NCBI GenBank assembly: GCA_937927945.1
Contig: CALEYW010000087.1
Coordinates: 1 to 64,000, forward strand
From: an uncultured candidate division WPS-2 bacterium
Lineage (GTDB): Bacteria > Vulcanimicrobiota > Vulcanimicrobiia > Vulcanimicrobiales > Vulcanimicrobiaceae
DNA length: 64,000 nucleotides
Direction: 5' to 3'
The position numbers were made by a program, and so were the translations under genes. The notes under the pieces were generated by a model. That model was not told where the DNA came from, ran no database searches, and worked only from the letters and a program-made list of their open reading frames with translations. Positions 33,224 through 42,530 of the stretch are shown in pieces (position 1 is the first letter of the stretch; the number at the start of each line of letters is the position of its first letter).

Positions 33224-34596
33224 TGTTCTTCCGTCGTCTGAATTGGAACGTCGTCGGATGGTTCCGTACGGTCTCGGCGATCTCGTACCTCATCATCGGC
33301 CTCGGCCTCGCGATGATGGCCTTCAACTACGTGAAGACCGGCGCACCGCTGCACCTGGGCCTCTCGTTCACCGGCGGCACCGACGTCACGGTGAAATTCA
33401 ACCAGCCGGTCGAGAAGCCGGCGCTCGCCTCGGCGCTCGACACCGTCGGCGTCACCGACGCGCAGGTCAACACGCTCTCCAAACCGGGTGAACCGGCGAA
33501 CGAGCGCTGGACGATCGAGACCCAGCACGATTTCGGCAACAACTCGGCGCCGCTGTGGACCGCCCTGAACAAGGTCGCGCCCGTCGATCGTTCCGCCTCG
33601 GCGATCTCGACCGTCGGACCGTCGCTCTCGCACGAGTATCTGCTCAACGCGATCAAAGCGCTCGTCATCGCGATCTCGATCCAGTTCCTCTACATCGCGT
33701 TCCGCTTCGGCTGGAACCTGATCTTCGGCTGGGTCATCGTCGTCGCGCTGGTGCGCGACTCGCTCATGATGATCGGCATCTACGCGATCGCAGGGAAGCG
33801 CGTCGACGACGCGTTCCTCGCCGCGGTGCTGACCGTCATCGGGTACTCGGTCATGGATACGATCGTCATCCTCGACCGGATCCGCGAGAACGTGAAGGTG
33901 CTCGACGGCCGGCCGTTCGACGAGATCGTGAACACTTCGATCCTGCAGACAATGACCCGTTCGGTCAACACGCTCGCCACCGTCGTGATCACGCTGGTCG
34001 CGCTGATGGCGTTCGGCGGCGCGTCGCTGCAGAATTTCGCCTTCGCGCTGCTGGTCGGCATCTGCTCGGGCGGTTACCACTCGATCTTCTACTCGGCACC
34101 GCTCGTCGCGGTGCTGCAAAAGCGCGCCAAGAACCGGCGCGTCTTCCGCGGCTCCTCGCTCGAACAGCCGAAGACCGTGGCGCAAGCGCGCGCGCAGAAT
34201 TCGGCCGCCGCGCAGCGCGACCGCGAAGAGATCGCGGCGCTGCGCCGTGCGCGGCGCGAACGCGACCGCGACGGGGCATCCCGCCGCACCGCGCAGCCGC
34301 CGCGCTACAAGCGCACGCGCCAAGAGCAGATCGACTTCGAGAAGCTCGAGAACCGGAACTTCGGCGTCCCCGAACGCCCGAAGACCGAGCCGGCGCAGCC
34401 CGCCGACGAGCACGAACACGAAGGCTTCGACTACGAGCGCGATCGTGAGATCGTCGACCCGCTCGACGCGCAGGCGATGGGCCTGCACGACGAGGCCAAC
34501 GCGCTCGGCCACGAAGAGATCACGCTCAACCTCGGCGACGACGAGCACGCCGTTCCGGCCGCGCCGACCGCCCCCGAGTCCAAACCCGCTCCCTGA
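33223..34596 (+). CDS. secF: protein translocase subunit SecF with a long charged tail
   Basis: The 457-residue protein contains the SecF core ('FTGGTDVTVKF', 'VALVRDSLMMIGIYAIAGKR', 'YSVMDTIVILDRIREN') and six predicted membrane helices ending near residue 300. About 155 further residues follow: first basic ('RRARRERDRDGASRRTAQPP'), then acidic with His ('DEHEHEGFDYERDREIVDPL'). SecF usually stops after about 310 residues. The tail is cytoplasmic and may bind ribosome, RNA or lipid; this is inference. Confidence 0.95.
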   Translation: MFFRRLNWNVVGWFRTVSAISYLIIGLGLAMMAFNYVKTGAPLHLGLSFTGGTDVTVKFNQPVEKPALASALDTVGVTDAQVNTLSKPGEPANERWTIETQHDFGNNSAPLWTALNKVAPVDRSASAISTVGPSLSHEYLLNAIKALVIAISIQFLYIAFRFGWNLIFGWVIVVALVRDSLMMIGIYAIAGKRVDDAFLAAVLTVIGYSVMDTIVILDRIRENVKVLDGRPFDEIVNTSILQTMTRSVNTLATVVITLVALMAFGGASLQNFAFALLVGICSGGYHSIFYSAPLVAVLQKRAKNRRVFRGSSLEQPKTVAQARAQNSAAAQRDREEIAALRRARRERDRDGASRRTAQPPRYKRTRQEQIDFEKLENRNFGVPERPKTEPAQPADEHEHEGFDYERDREIVDPLDAQAMGLHDEANALGHEEITLNLGDDEHAVPAAPTAPESKPAP

Positions 34597-34599
34597 GTC

Positions 34600-36567
34600 G
34601 TGGCAGACGGTGTGAGGCGCCCCAAGCGCCTCCCTCCGCCCACCCCCTCGGAAGCCGCCTTCCAGCAGCTCGTCCGCGACTTCGCGACGGGGCCCCCTCG
34701 CCAAGCTCGGGGTGAGGCGACGCAGGCCGGCGCGTTTCTCGACGCGCTGTACGAGAAGGCCGGCGAGTTTCTCTCGCGCGATCCGTATGCGACGATCGGC
34801 GATGCGAGCGGCTTCAACACCAAGGTCGTCGGCGTCAGCTTCGAAGGCCGGCAAGATACCGTCGGCGCGCTGCGGGTAGGCGAAACGGTCGAGCTCAGAC
34901 GCGACGCGGGGAACGCGTTCGATCCGAATGCGATCGGCGTCTGGTACGGATCGCTCCAGCTCGGCTTCCTGAAACGGCCGATCGCCGCGCGGTTGGCGCC
35001 GAACGTCGACGCCGGCGAGCGCTACACGGCTGAAGTCACGGCCGTCACCGGCGGCGGAACGCGCTCGTTCGGCATCAACATCTACGTCACGCGCGAGCGC
35101 GCGCCGGCCGCGCGTGCCGGCCGGGAGCGGGCGGGCGTCGGGCGCGACGACGTGCTGCGCGCGCTGATCGGCGAGCGTCCGCTGCGCGAAGCGCAACGCG
35201 CGGTGCTCGAACGCCTCGACGCCGGGCGCAACGTGCTGGCCGTGCTCGGAACCGGGCGCGGCAAATCGCTATGCTTTCAATATCCCGCCGCGGTGCGCGC
35301 GCTCGAGCGTGGCGAGAAGACGGTCGTGCTGTACCCGCTGCGCGCGCTCGCCAACGACCAGTACGAAGCGCTGATCCGCCGCCTCGAGCCGCTCGGGCTG
35401 CGCATCCACCGGGCCAACGGCGCGATCGACGCGGGCGAGCGCGCCGCGCTCAACGAGGCGCTCGAAAGCGGTGCGTGGGACCTGATCTGCGCGACGCCGG
35501 AGTTCGTGCAGTTCCATCTCGACCGCTTCCGGTCGCTCGTCTCGCAACCGTCGCTGGTCGTCGTCGACGAAGCGCACCATCTCTCGGAGTCGACCCACCG
35601 CGTCGCGTATCAGCGCATCGGCGCATCGATCGCCGCGCTCGGCGCACCGCAGGTCCTCGCACTGACCGCGACGGCCGGCGACGAAGCATTCGCCAAGATT
35701 CGTGAGGCCCTGCGCATCGACGCCTGGGTGATCGACCCGACCGTACGCGACAACCTGCACGTCGTCGACGCGCGCGGTACGGCCGACAAGGTCGCCTACA
35801 TCGAGCGCTTCGCGCGCGACGGTGAGAAGGCGATCGTCTACTGCAACTCTCGCACCGAAGCGACGAAGACGGCGGAGAAGCTGCGCCGCCAGCTCGGCGA
35901 CGTCGTCGCCTTCTATCACGCCGGCGTCGCGAGCCCCGAACGCGCGCAGGTCGAGTCGTACTTTCGCGAAGGCGTCATTCGCGTCGTCGTGGCGACGTCC
36001 GCGTTCGGTGAGGGGATCGATCTCCCCGACGTGCGGCACGTCTTCCTGTACCACCTCAACTTCGACTTCACCGAGTTCAACCAGCAGTCGGGGCGGGCCG
36101 GCCGCGATGGGGACGACGCGTCGATCCACCTTCTCTTCGGCGAAAAGGATCGCCGCATCAACGATTACATCATCGACCGCGCCGCGCCGCGGCTCGAGAC
36201 GCTGCGCGCCTTGTACGCGGCGATGAAGCGGATGACGTCGGAGAACGTGCTGCGCTCGACGTACGTGGACATCGCGGCGACGCTCGATCTCGACCGGGTC
36301 GATCAGTCGACGATATCGGCGGCAGTGCGCATCTTCGCGGACGCCGGCTTGGTCGAAACCGGCGACGACGACGACGGCCGCTTCGTGCGGTTCCTCGCGG
36401 TCGACGGGAAGGTCGATCTCACCGCGACGGAGCGATTCGTGGAAGGTGAAGCCGAACGCGAAGCGTTCGCGCGCTTCAGCGCGGTCGTGCTCGCGGCGCG
36501 GCCCGACGTGCTCGAAACGCTGCTGGACCGGCCGATCTATCCGAGCGGCGTTCCGCTCGTGCGCTGA
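34600..36567 (+). CDS. HIRAN-domain RecQ-like SF2 DNA helicase
   Basis: The 655-residue protein has an N-terminal HIRAN-like domain (about 70-165; 'NAFDPNAIGVWYGSLQLGFL') and an SF2 RecQ-like helicase. Walker A is 'GTGRGKSLCFQ' with Arg at the usual Ala, the box is 'DEAHH', and motif VI is 'QQSGRAGRDG'. A winged-helix-like C-terminal part follows. HIRAN domains bind DNA ends at stalled forks, as in HLTF. The zinc-binding and HRDC parts of canonical RecQ are not evident. GTG start 3 bp after secF. Role in repair is inferred. Confidence 0.85.
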   Translation: MADGVRRPKRLPPPTPSEAAFQQLVRDFATGPPRQARGEATQAGAFLDALYEKAGEFLSRDPYATIGDASGFNTKVVGVSFEGRQDTVGALRVGETVELRRDAGNAFDPNAIGVWYGSLQLGFLKRPIAARLAPNVDAGERYTAEVTAVTGGGTRSFGINIYVTRERAPAARAGRERAGVGRDDVLRALIGERPLREAQRAVLERLDAGRNVLAVLGTGRGKSLCFQYPAAVRALERGEKTVVLYPLRALANDQYEALIRRLEPLGLRIHRANGAIDAGERAALNEALESGAWDLICATPEFVQFHLDRFRSLVSQPSLVVVDEAHHLSESTHRVAYQRIGASIAALGAPQVLALTATAGDEAFAKIREALRIDAWVIDPTVRDNLHVVDARGTADKVAYIERFARDGEKAIVYCNSRTEATKTAEKLRRQLGDVVAFYHAGVASPERAQVESYFREGVIRVVVATSAFGEGIDLPDVRHVFLYHLNFDFTEFNQQSGRAGRDGDDASIHLLFGEKDRRINDYIIDRAAPRLETLRALYAAMKRMTSENVLRSTYVDIAATLDLDRVDQSTISAAVRIFADAGLVETGDDDDGRFVRFLAVDGKVDLTATERFVEGEAEREAFARFSAVVLAARPDVLETLLDRPIYPSGVPLVR

Positions 36568-36570
36568 AGG

Positions 36571-37035
36571 TCACGCGCCGCATCCGAACCGCCGGCCGTT
36601 CACCACGACGTAGCCGTCGGCCGCTCCGCGATGCGTCGCGCAGTGGACCTCGTGGATGCCGGCGACGAACGGGCGCTGCCGCGCCGAGGTACGATAGTAC
36701 TGGCCGAGCGCGAAGACGGTCGCTCCGCGCGGCGCGGTGACGCGGCCGTCGAGATCGTCGTTCGTCACCACCTCGACCAGCGCGCTGCTCCCGTCGGGCA
36801 ACGCCGCCCGCACGGGGACGAGCTGGTGGCCGCCGTACGCGCCGGCGCGCAGGGGCCGCGAGGGTCCGAACGTGACGCCGCAGACCGCCACGCCGTCGAG
36901 TGCGCGCGATTCCCCGCGGGCGATCAACTCGCCGAGCCGGGCGTTGACGTTCGCCGTACACGTTTGCGGCGGTTGCGCCTGCGGCCGCGCCGTGCACGCC
37001 GACGCGATGAGAACGATGAGCAGGAAGGTGCGCAT
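36571..37035 (-). CDS. small secreted protein or lipoprotein
   Basis: The 154-residue protein begins 'MRTFLLIVLIASACTARPQA', a signal with a possible lipobox at Cys14. The mature part has paired cysteines ('QTCTAN', 'VAVCGVTFG', 'EVHCATH', 'RFGCGA') that may form disulfides. Function is unknown. It converges on the helicase gene with a 3-bp gap and is divergent from the next lipoprotein gene across 60 bp. Confidence 0.65.
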   Translation of the reverse strand: MRTFLLIVLIASACTARPQAQPPQTCTANVNARLGELIARGESRALDGVAVCGVTFGPSRPLRAGAYGGHQLVPVRAALPDGSSALVEVVTNDDLDGRVTAPRGATVFALGQYYRTSARQRPFVAGIHEVHCATHRGAADGYVVVNGRRFGCGA

Positions 37036-37095
37036 GGATGCGGCTCCGCTGGAAAAAGGGGGCGCGAGACGCGCGCACGGCCAACAGCGGCTTCG

Positions 37096-37518
37096 ATGCG
37101 CGGTCTGCGGGTGCTTTCGTTGGTCGTGGTCGTGGTCGTTTTCGCCGCGGCGGCGGGTGGTTGCGGCCGCCACGATTCCGGCGCTGCCGCGCGTTCCGCA
37201 TCGGCACCGCCGAGCGTGCCCGCGCCGAAGAACCCGGATTTCAGCCCCGTGACCGAACGGTTCTACCAGATGATCGAGGGCAAGCACTGGTCGATCGCCG
37301 ACCAGATGCTTTCGCCTGCGCTCCGCGCGTCGTTCGATGAAGCGGCCTTGGAGCGGCGGTACGGGAAATTCGCGAATGCGGACGTGCACGCGCGCCAGAC
37401 CGGCGATCGTACGGTCGCTGCGACCCTCGTCGTCCCGTCGAGCGAGCTGCGCGAGACGTTGACCTTCGGGTGGAACGGCGCGGAGTGGCAGATCGAGCGG
37501 ATCGCGCCGGTGCGGTGA
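37096..37518 (+). CDS. lipoprotein with DUF3887-like fold
   Basis: The 140-residue protein starts with a signal ending in the lipobox 'AAGGC' (Cys23). Its mature part is a small NTF2-like domain ('RFYQMIEGKHWSIADQMLSP', 'ETLTFGWNGAEWQIERIAPV') that resembles DUF3887-type domains. It is probably anchored in the periplasm. The ligand is unknown. It converges on the following membrane-protein gene. Confidence 0.7.
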   Translation: MRGLRVLSLVVVVVVFAAAAGGCGRHDSGAAARSASAPPSVPAPKNPDFSPVTERFYQMIEGKHWSIADQMLSPALRASFDEAALERRYGKFANADVHARQTGDRTVAATLVVPSSELRETLTFGWNGAEWQIERIAPVR

Positions 37519-37522
37519 TCGG

Positions 37523-39364
37523 TCACGGCGTGCTGCGTCCGACGCCGCTCCCTCGCCGGAACACCGTTAGCGTGATCCCCCGGACGCGATAGCCTGATCC
37601 CGGCTCGACGCGCAGCGCGGCGGTTGCGGGTGCCGAAAGATTGCGAAAGAGCGCTTCGAGCTCGGCCGCATCGGCCGGTGCCGGCGCGACGACGATACCG
37701 GCGCCGGCAGTCGCCGGAAGGATCTTCTTGCGCAGCGTGCGGCCCTCGCGCGAGATCAGCGCGAGCTGCGGCAGCTCGACGCGCCCGACGAGGCTCGCCA
37801 AGCGCCCGCGCGCCGTGAGCGCGAACGCGATGCGGGCGACGGCGAACTCGTCGTGCGCGAGCGGCAGCACTCGAGTCGTGCGATCTTCGCCCGACACGTC
37901 GTACGTGCGGAGTGCGTGGCACGCGTCGAGGGGCCGCCGCGCGAGCACGGTGAAGCGGCGGCCGTCTGCGGCAACGGTCGTGCCGCGGTACGCGTAGCGG
38001 CAGAGCAGGTCACGAAATGTCGCCGGCGCTTCCGACGGCACGTAGTGGTCATCGATCGGTGCGAACCGGAACAGGATCGTGTCGGCGCCGTGCGCGCGCA
38101 GCGCGGCGTCGTCGAGCGCGTCGATCGGCGCGCTGTACGCCGCGGCGAGCTGGAACATCGGCAGCGGAGCGTAGCGCAGCGGCGCCGTCGCCGCCGTCGC
38201 GACGTCGATCGGGAGGGCGTCGATCGATCCGTGCTCCGGCAGCACCGAGGCGGGAACGCGGGCCGCCGCGAGCGGGGGCTGCGCCCCGCGGTGCTGCACC
38301 CCGTACAACGTGAAGAGGTGAGCGAGCGACAGTGCGCCGACCGCCGAGGCCGCGCCGAACGCGATCCGTCCGCGCGACGCGGCGACCGCGCAGCCGCACA
38401 GCATCGCAATCGTCGCGTAGAGCGGCGCGGCGTGTTCGACGTCCTCGCGAATCGTGGCATGCTTCCAGCCCAGGACCGCGATGACGGCGACGATCGCGGC
38501 CGTGCGCGGCCGGCGGTCGCGCAGGCAGAGTGCGGCGACGACGAGCGCGGCGATCGCCGCCGCCAGCGTCGCGCGTTCCTCGCCCGGGGTTCCGGCGAGC
38601 GGCATCGCGGAGGCGTATTCGCGCGCGATCTCGGCCGACAGCGCGAGGTACGACCCGAGCGCTCCTACCGCGATGGTGTCGCGCAGCGCGAGGGCGGCGC
38701 CGATCGCGAGCGCGCCGTAGAACGCGGCCGCCGCAACGAGTGAGCCGCGCCGGTCGGCGAGCGCCGACACGAGCAGCGCGACGGTTCCGGCGCACGCGAC
38801 GTCCGCGAACGCCACGATCTTCATCCCGAGCGCGAACCCGGCGCAGGCGCCGGCCGCCGCGTATGCGAGCGGCGCCCAGCGCGCGCGCGGGGAGGCCGCA
38901 ACGAGCAGCGCGACGGCGATGAACAGCACCTCGTACTCCGGCTCGATGCCGGGCACGGCCGGCGCGCCACTCACCGCGAACGCGGCGGCGACGAGCGCGA
39001 CGGCGACCGCCGCGCGCGCCGGCGTGCGCGCGCGCGACGCCAACAGCGCCGTCGCGATGCCGGCCGCGACCGCGATCGCGTCGAGCGCGATCCGCAGCGC
39101 GAGCGCGTGTTCCGGCACGTCGAGCCGGCTCGAGATCCAGCCCAGCGGACCGTACGTGAAGACGACGTCGCGGCCGAACACGAGGTGCCGCTCCTGCGCG
39201 ATCGCGAGCAAGTAGCGCCACGATCCGTCGGCAGCGCTATCGGGTGCGAGCGGCAACCGCAGCGCGAACGCGGCCGTGACGACCGCCGCCAAGACGTACG
39301 CGAGGGGGCGCGTGTGCACGGAGAGCCGGGCGATTAATGTCACCACGATGCGCGCACCCTCCAC
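37523..39364 (-). CDS. large polytopic membrane protein
   Basis: The 613-residue protein has about ten hydrophobic segments in the first 330 residues and a soluble C-terminal domain of about 280 residues. No catalytic motif is recognisable. The N-terminal half resembles PMT/GT-C-type membrane proteins in layout ('VVFTYGPLGWISSRL'). Location beside a glycosyltransferase cluster would suit a surface-polysaccharide role, but this is a guess. Confidence 0.7.
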   Translation of the reverse strand: MEGARIVVTLIARLSVHTRPLAYVLAAVVTAAFALRLPLAPDSAADGSWRYLLAIAQERHLVFGRDVVFTYGPLGWISSRLDVPEHALALRIALDAIAVAAGIATALLASRARTPARAAVAVALVAAAFAVSGAPAVPGIEPEYEVLFIAVALLVAASPRARWAPLAYAAAGACAGFALGMKIVAFADVACAGTVALLVSALADRRGSLVAAAAFYGALAIGAALALRDTIAVGALGSYLALSAEIAREYASAMPLAGTPGEERATLAAAIAALVVAALCLRDRRPRTAAIVAVIAVLGWKHATIREDVEHAAPLYATIAMLCGCAVAASRGRIAFGAASAVGALSLAHLFTLYGVQHRGAQPPLAAARVPASVLPEHGSIDALPIDVATAATAPLRYAPLPMFQLAAAYSAPIDALDDAALRAHGADTILFRFAPIDDHYVPSEAPATFRDLLCRYAYRGTTVAADGRRFTVLARRPLDACHALRTYDVSGEDRTTRVLPLAHDEFAVARIAFALTARGRLASLVGRVELPQLALISREGRTLRKKILPATAGAGIVVAPAPADAAELEALFRNLSAPATAALRVEPGSGYRVRGITLTVFRRGSGVGRSTP

Positions 39365-39433
39365 CTCGAGCCGGCCTTCGACCTTCCTCCAGTAGGCAGG
39401 GATCGGCGACGATGGAGACCATGACTACGTAAG

Positions 39434-40300
39434 ATGCCACCTGCCGTGCGGCGCGGGCCGCTCGTCGTCTTGTACGATCGGGTCGCCGACGTCGGCGGCG
39501 CAGAGCGATACTGGGAAACGGTGATCCCCGCCTTGATCGCCGCCGGCGTCGACGTCCGGTTCTTCGCTCGCGTCGTCGACCAGCCGCGGCGCTTCGGCTC
39601 GAGCGCGACCGAGATCGGTTGGGCGGATGAGGAGCACGACGAATCGCAGGATGCCGCCGATCGCGTCGCCGCGGCAATCAGGGATTCCGCCGCATGCACC
39701 GTCGTCACGGCGAGCGTCTTCGACGCCGCCGCTCTTCGCGCGGTTCGCGCCAACGCTTCGTACTGGGTCGCCCGCGTCCACGATCATCGCGCCTTCTGCC
39801 CGACCGGCGATCGGATCTTTCCGCTGTTTGCGGCGATCTGCTCGGCCCGATGGGTCGAGCGGGCGCCGTCAACGCGCTGCTGCGCGGCTGCGTCCACGGT
39901 CCGCGTCCGTCGACCGGGCACGCGATCGCCCGGCGACGCGCAGTCCGTGACACGCTTGCTCAGGCGGACTGCGTCATCGTCTCCAGCGACGCGATGCACC
40001 AGACGGCCGTGACGAACGGCATCGCCGCCGACCGGATCCGCGTCACGGCACCGCCGCTCACGAACGAGCGTATCGCGAGACGCCGGTCGGGAGGCCGGTA
40101 CGGGATGCCTTGCTGTTCGCCGGTCGAGGCGAAGCGGAAGAGCGGGCGGCGCGCGCCGATGCCGCGCGCCGCGGCGTGGCGGTCGACTGGCGCGATCGAA
40201 CACCTGTTGCGCGCCGACGTGTGGCCGGGCGTCGCGGACGCTGCGATGGAGACTCGACTCGCACGTCGCGCAGATGATGAAGCTGCTCGGGGCGGCGTGA
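39434..40300 (+). pseudogene. frameshifted GT4-like glycosyltransferase
   Basis: The 5' part reads 'LVVLYDRVADVGGAERYWET' and reaches 'VHDHRAFCPTGDRIFP', homologous to the intact glycosyltransferase at 41343 ('LHDHRPTCPNGDRVYP'). Similarity then continues in another frame ('LLRGCVHGPRPSTG', 'DCVIVSSDAMHQTAVTNGIA'), and later in the third frame ('DALLFAGRGEAEERAA'). At least two frameshifts are needed. The expected nucleotide-sugar-binding C-terminal domain is also largely missing. It is a decayed gene unless the assembly has indel errors here. Confidence 0.72.
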
Positions 40301-40303
40301 CGC

Positions 40304-41365
40304 TCAGCCGGCCGCGTCCCGAAGCGCATCGAGCGTGAGCGCCGCGCAGCGTTCCCAGGTATAGCCGGCTGCGCCGGCCGGTCCGCGCGCGGCGAGCGCC
40401 GTGACGTCGCTACCGGCATCGAGGATCGCGCGCAACGCGGCGGCCCAGGCGTTCGCGTCGAGCGGTTCAGCGATCCAGGCGACCGCATCCCCGCCGATCT
40501 CCGGCAGCGCCGCGACGCGTGAGGCGACGATCGGGGCGGCGCACGCCATCGCCTCGAGCACCGGCAGGCCGAACCCTTCGTGTATCGAGGGCACCGCTAC
40601 CAGCGCCGCCCCCCGATAGAGCGCGGCCAGTTCCGCGTCGCCCGCCGCATCAACGGTGAGCGCTCCGTCCGGCAGGACCGGCGGTCGCCGCGTGAAGACG
40701 AGCGCGACCTGTGCGTCCGGGAACGCGAGACGCCAGGCATCGACGAGCGTTCCTACGTTCTTGCGCGGATCGTGCGCTCCGACGTGCAAGACGTACGGGC
40801 GCCCGTCCGCGAGGCGATGCAGCGGTCCGCGCGGCGAGAACGCCGGCGCGATCCCGAGCGGCGTTATCGTGATGCGCTCCGGGCCGATACCGAAGTACGT
40901 CGTCAGCTCGTTCGCGGTGAACGCGGAATTGACGAGGATGCGCCGCGCGCGTTCGGCCGTTCGGCGGAGCGGGGCTTGCTCGCGCAAACGGACGCCTAGG
41001 TCGGCGGACGGAAAGGCGAACGGCACCATGTCGTGGACCGTCGTCACCGCGGGCGCGCGGCTCGCAAGGTCGGTTCCGTTCGACGGACTCCACAGCACGT
41101 GCGCAGCGGCCGGGACCGCACCGGCGAGCCGACGACGCTGGATGCCGAGCATCGCGGCGATGCGCCTGCGCGGCGCGAACAGACCCGGCGCGACGAACGT
41201 CCACTCGACGTCGCGCGCGCGCAGGAGCTGCTCGAGAACGGCCCGCGTATATCGTCCGATCCCTCGGTCGTCGAGGATCGCGAAGCGCGCGTCGACCGCG
41301 ACCCGCAGGAGATCCCCGCGCCGCGCGGGGAGGTTGCCCGCGATGCGCACGTCACTGACCTTCAT
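40304..41365 (-). CDS. GT4-family glycosyltransferase
   Basis: The 353-residue protein is a GT-B glycosyltransferase. 'VAVDARFAILDDRGIGRYTR' opens the acceptor domain; 'TVHDMVPFAFP' follows. The donor domain has 'YVLHVGAHDPRKNVGTLVDA' and 'VPSIHEGFGLPVLEAMACAA', the E-x7-E donor-sugar motif. It transfers a sugar to a surface glycan; donor and acceptor are unknown. Its 5' end overlaps the divergent glycosyltransferase start by up to 23 bp. GTG 41350 is an alternative start that would reduce this. Confidence 0.88.
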   Translation of the reverse strand: MKVSDVRIAGNLPARRGDLLRVAVDARFAILDDRGIGRYTRAVLEQLLRARDVEWTFVAPGLFAPRRRIAAMLGIQRRRLAGAVPAAAHVLWSPSNGTDLASRAPAVTTVHDMVPFAFPSADLGVRLREQAPLRRTAERARRILVNSAFTANELTTYFGIGPERITITPLGIAPAFSPRGPLHRLADGRPYVLHVGAHDPRKNVGTLVDAWRLAFPDAQVALVFTRRPPVLPDGALTVDAAGDAELAALYRGAALVAVPSIHEGFGLPVLEAMACAAPIVASRVAALPEIGGDAVAWIAEPLDANAWAAALRAILDAGSDVTALAARGPAGAAGYTWERCAALTLDALRDAAG

Positions 41366-42530
41366 GGTGCTCGCCGAGCAGATCGGGGGCGGCGGAGGGA
41401 TGGAGCGCTACCTGGACATCGTCGCGCCCGCGCTTGGAGCACGCGGAGATCGCGTGGTGATGTTGGCACGAAGTGTCGGGCCCCAGCGTTCGGACGCGCG
41501 CGCGGTTCCGTGGTCCGACGAGCACGACGAGCCGAGCGTCCAGGCTGCGGCGATGGTTCGAGCCGAGATCGAATCGCTCGAACCGGATGCCGTCGTGCTG
41601 CACAACGTCCTCGACGCAGGCGTCGTCGCTGCGGCGCGCCGCGCGTCTCGCATGATCTACCACCTTCACGACCATCGGCCGACGTGTCCGAACGGCGACC
41701 GGGTGTATCCGCGCAGCGGACGCCGATGCTCGTCGCCGCTCGGAATGTCGTGCCTGCTGCACAGTGCGCTCGACGGATGCATGTACGGCCCGAGAACGCG
41801 CAGTCTGGGGCTGCTGCGCCGGCGCGAACGACTCCGCGACGCCATCATGACGAGCGACGTCGTCGTCGCGAACTCGCCGTTCGTCGCCCGGCGCGCCGCC
41901 GGATCGGGGATCACGGGCGCGTTGCCCGTCGAGCTCCCGCTGCCCGACGATGCGTACGTCGACGGTCCGCCGCGCGCCGGTGACGGCACGGCGATCTTCG
42001 TCGGACGCGTCGAACCGCAGAAGGGCCTGCGCTCGCTCGTGCGAGCGATCGCGCTGCTGCCGGCGGGCTCGCGCATCCCGCTGCGCGTCGTCGGCGACGG
42101 TCCGGATCTGGAGGGCTGCGTCGCGGAGGCGGCCCGGCGCGGCGTCGTTCTCGAGCTCTTCGGCCGGTGCGACGCAAACGGCGTCCGGGCCGCGATCGAT
42201 GCGTCCAGCGTCCTCGTCCTGCCGTCCTTGTGGGACGAGCCGTTCGGTTACGTCGGGATCGAAGCGTTCGCGCGCGGCAGGCCCGTCTGTGCGTACGACG
42301 TCGGCGGGATCTCGTGGTGGCTCCGGGACGGTCAAAACGGCATCCTCGTTCCGCCCGGCGACGAACGCGGCCTCGCCGGCGCACTGCTCGCGATGCTTCG
42401 CGACGGCCCCGCAGAGGCCGGGATCGGCGCGGCCTGCGCGCGGCTGGGCGTGGCCGCGCGCGGCGATGCCGAGGCGTATCGGCATGGTCCGATCGTCGAT
42501 CGGCTGCGCGCGCTTTACGCCGGCGCGTGA
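41343..42530 (+). CDS. GT4-family glycosyltransferase
   Basis: The 395-residue GT-B protein has a Gly-rich loop near the N-terminus ('AEQIGGGGGMERYL'), a cysteine-containing insertion ('DHRPTCPNGDRVYPRSGRRC') and the donor domain: 'AIFVGRVEPQKGLRSLVRAI' and 'LPSLWDEPFGYVGIEAFARG'. It probably modifies a cell-surface polysaccharide. It is the intact relative of the pseudogene at 39434. ATG 41343 or 41364. Its 3' end overlaps the convergent glycosyltransferase by 16 bp. Confidence 0.88.
   Translation: MRTSLTFMVLAEQIGGGGGMERYLDIVAPALGARGDRVVMLARSVGPQRSDARAVPWSDEHDEPSVQAAAMVRAEIESLEPDAVVLHNVLDAGVVAAARRASRMIYHLHDHRPTCPNGDRVYPRSGRRCSSPLGMSCLLHSALDGCMYGPRTRSLGLLRRRERLRDAIMTSDVVVANSPFVARRAAGSGITGALPVELPLPDDAYVDGPPRAGDGTAIFVGRVEPQKGLRSLVRAIALLPAGSRIPLRVVGDGPDLEGCVAEAARRGVVLELFGRCDANGVRAAIDASSVLVLPSLWDEPFGYVGIEAFARGRPVCAYDVGGISWWLRDGQNGILVPPGDERGLAGALLAMLRDGPAEAGIGAACARLGVAARGDAEAYRHGPIVDRLRALYAGA

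Noticed and set aside
33202..35196. Reverse-strand frame of over 660 codons opposite secF and the helicase
   Set aside because: It spans two unrelated forward genes with clear families and has no motif of its own.
36631..37096. Upstream extension of the lipoprotein gene at 37096
   Set aside because: The added residues are the antisense reading of the neighbouring reverse-strand gene. The ATG at 37096 gives a proper lipoprotein signal.
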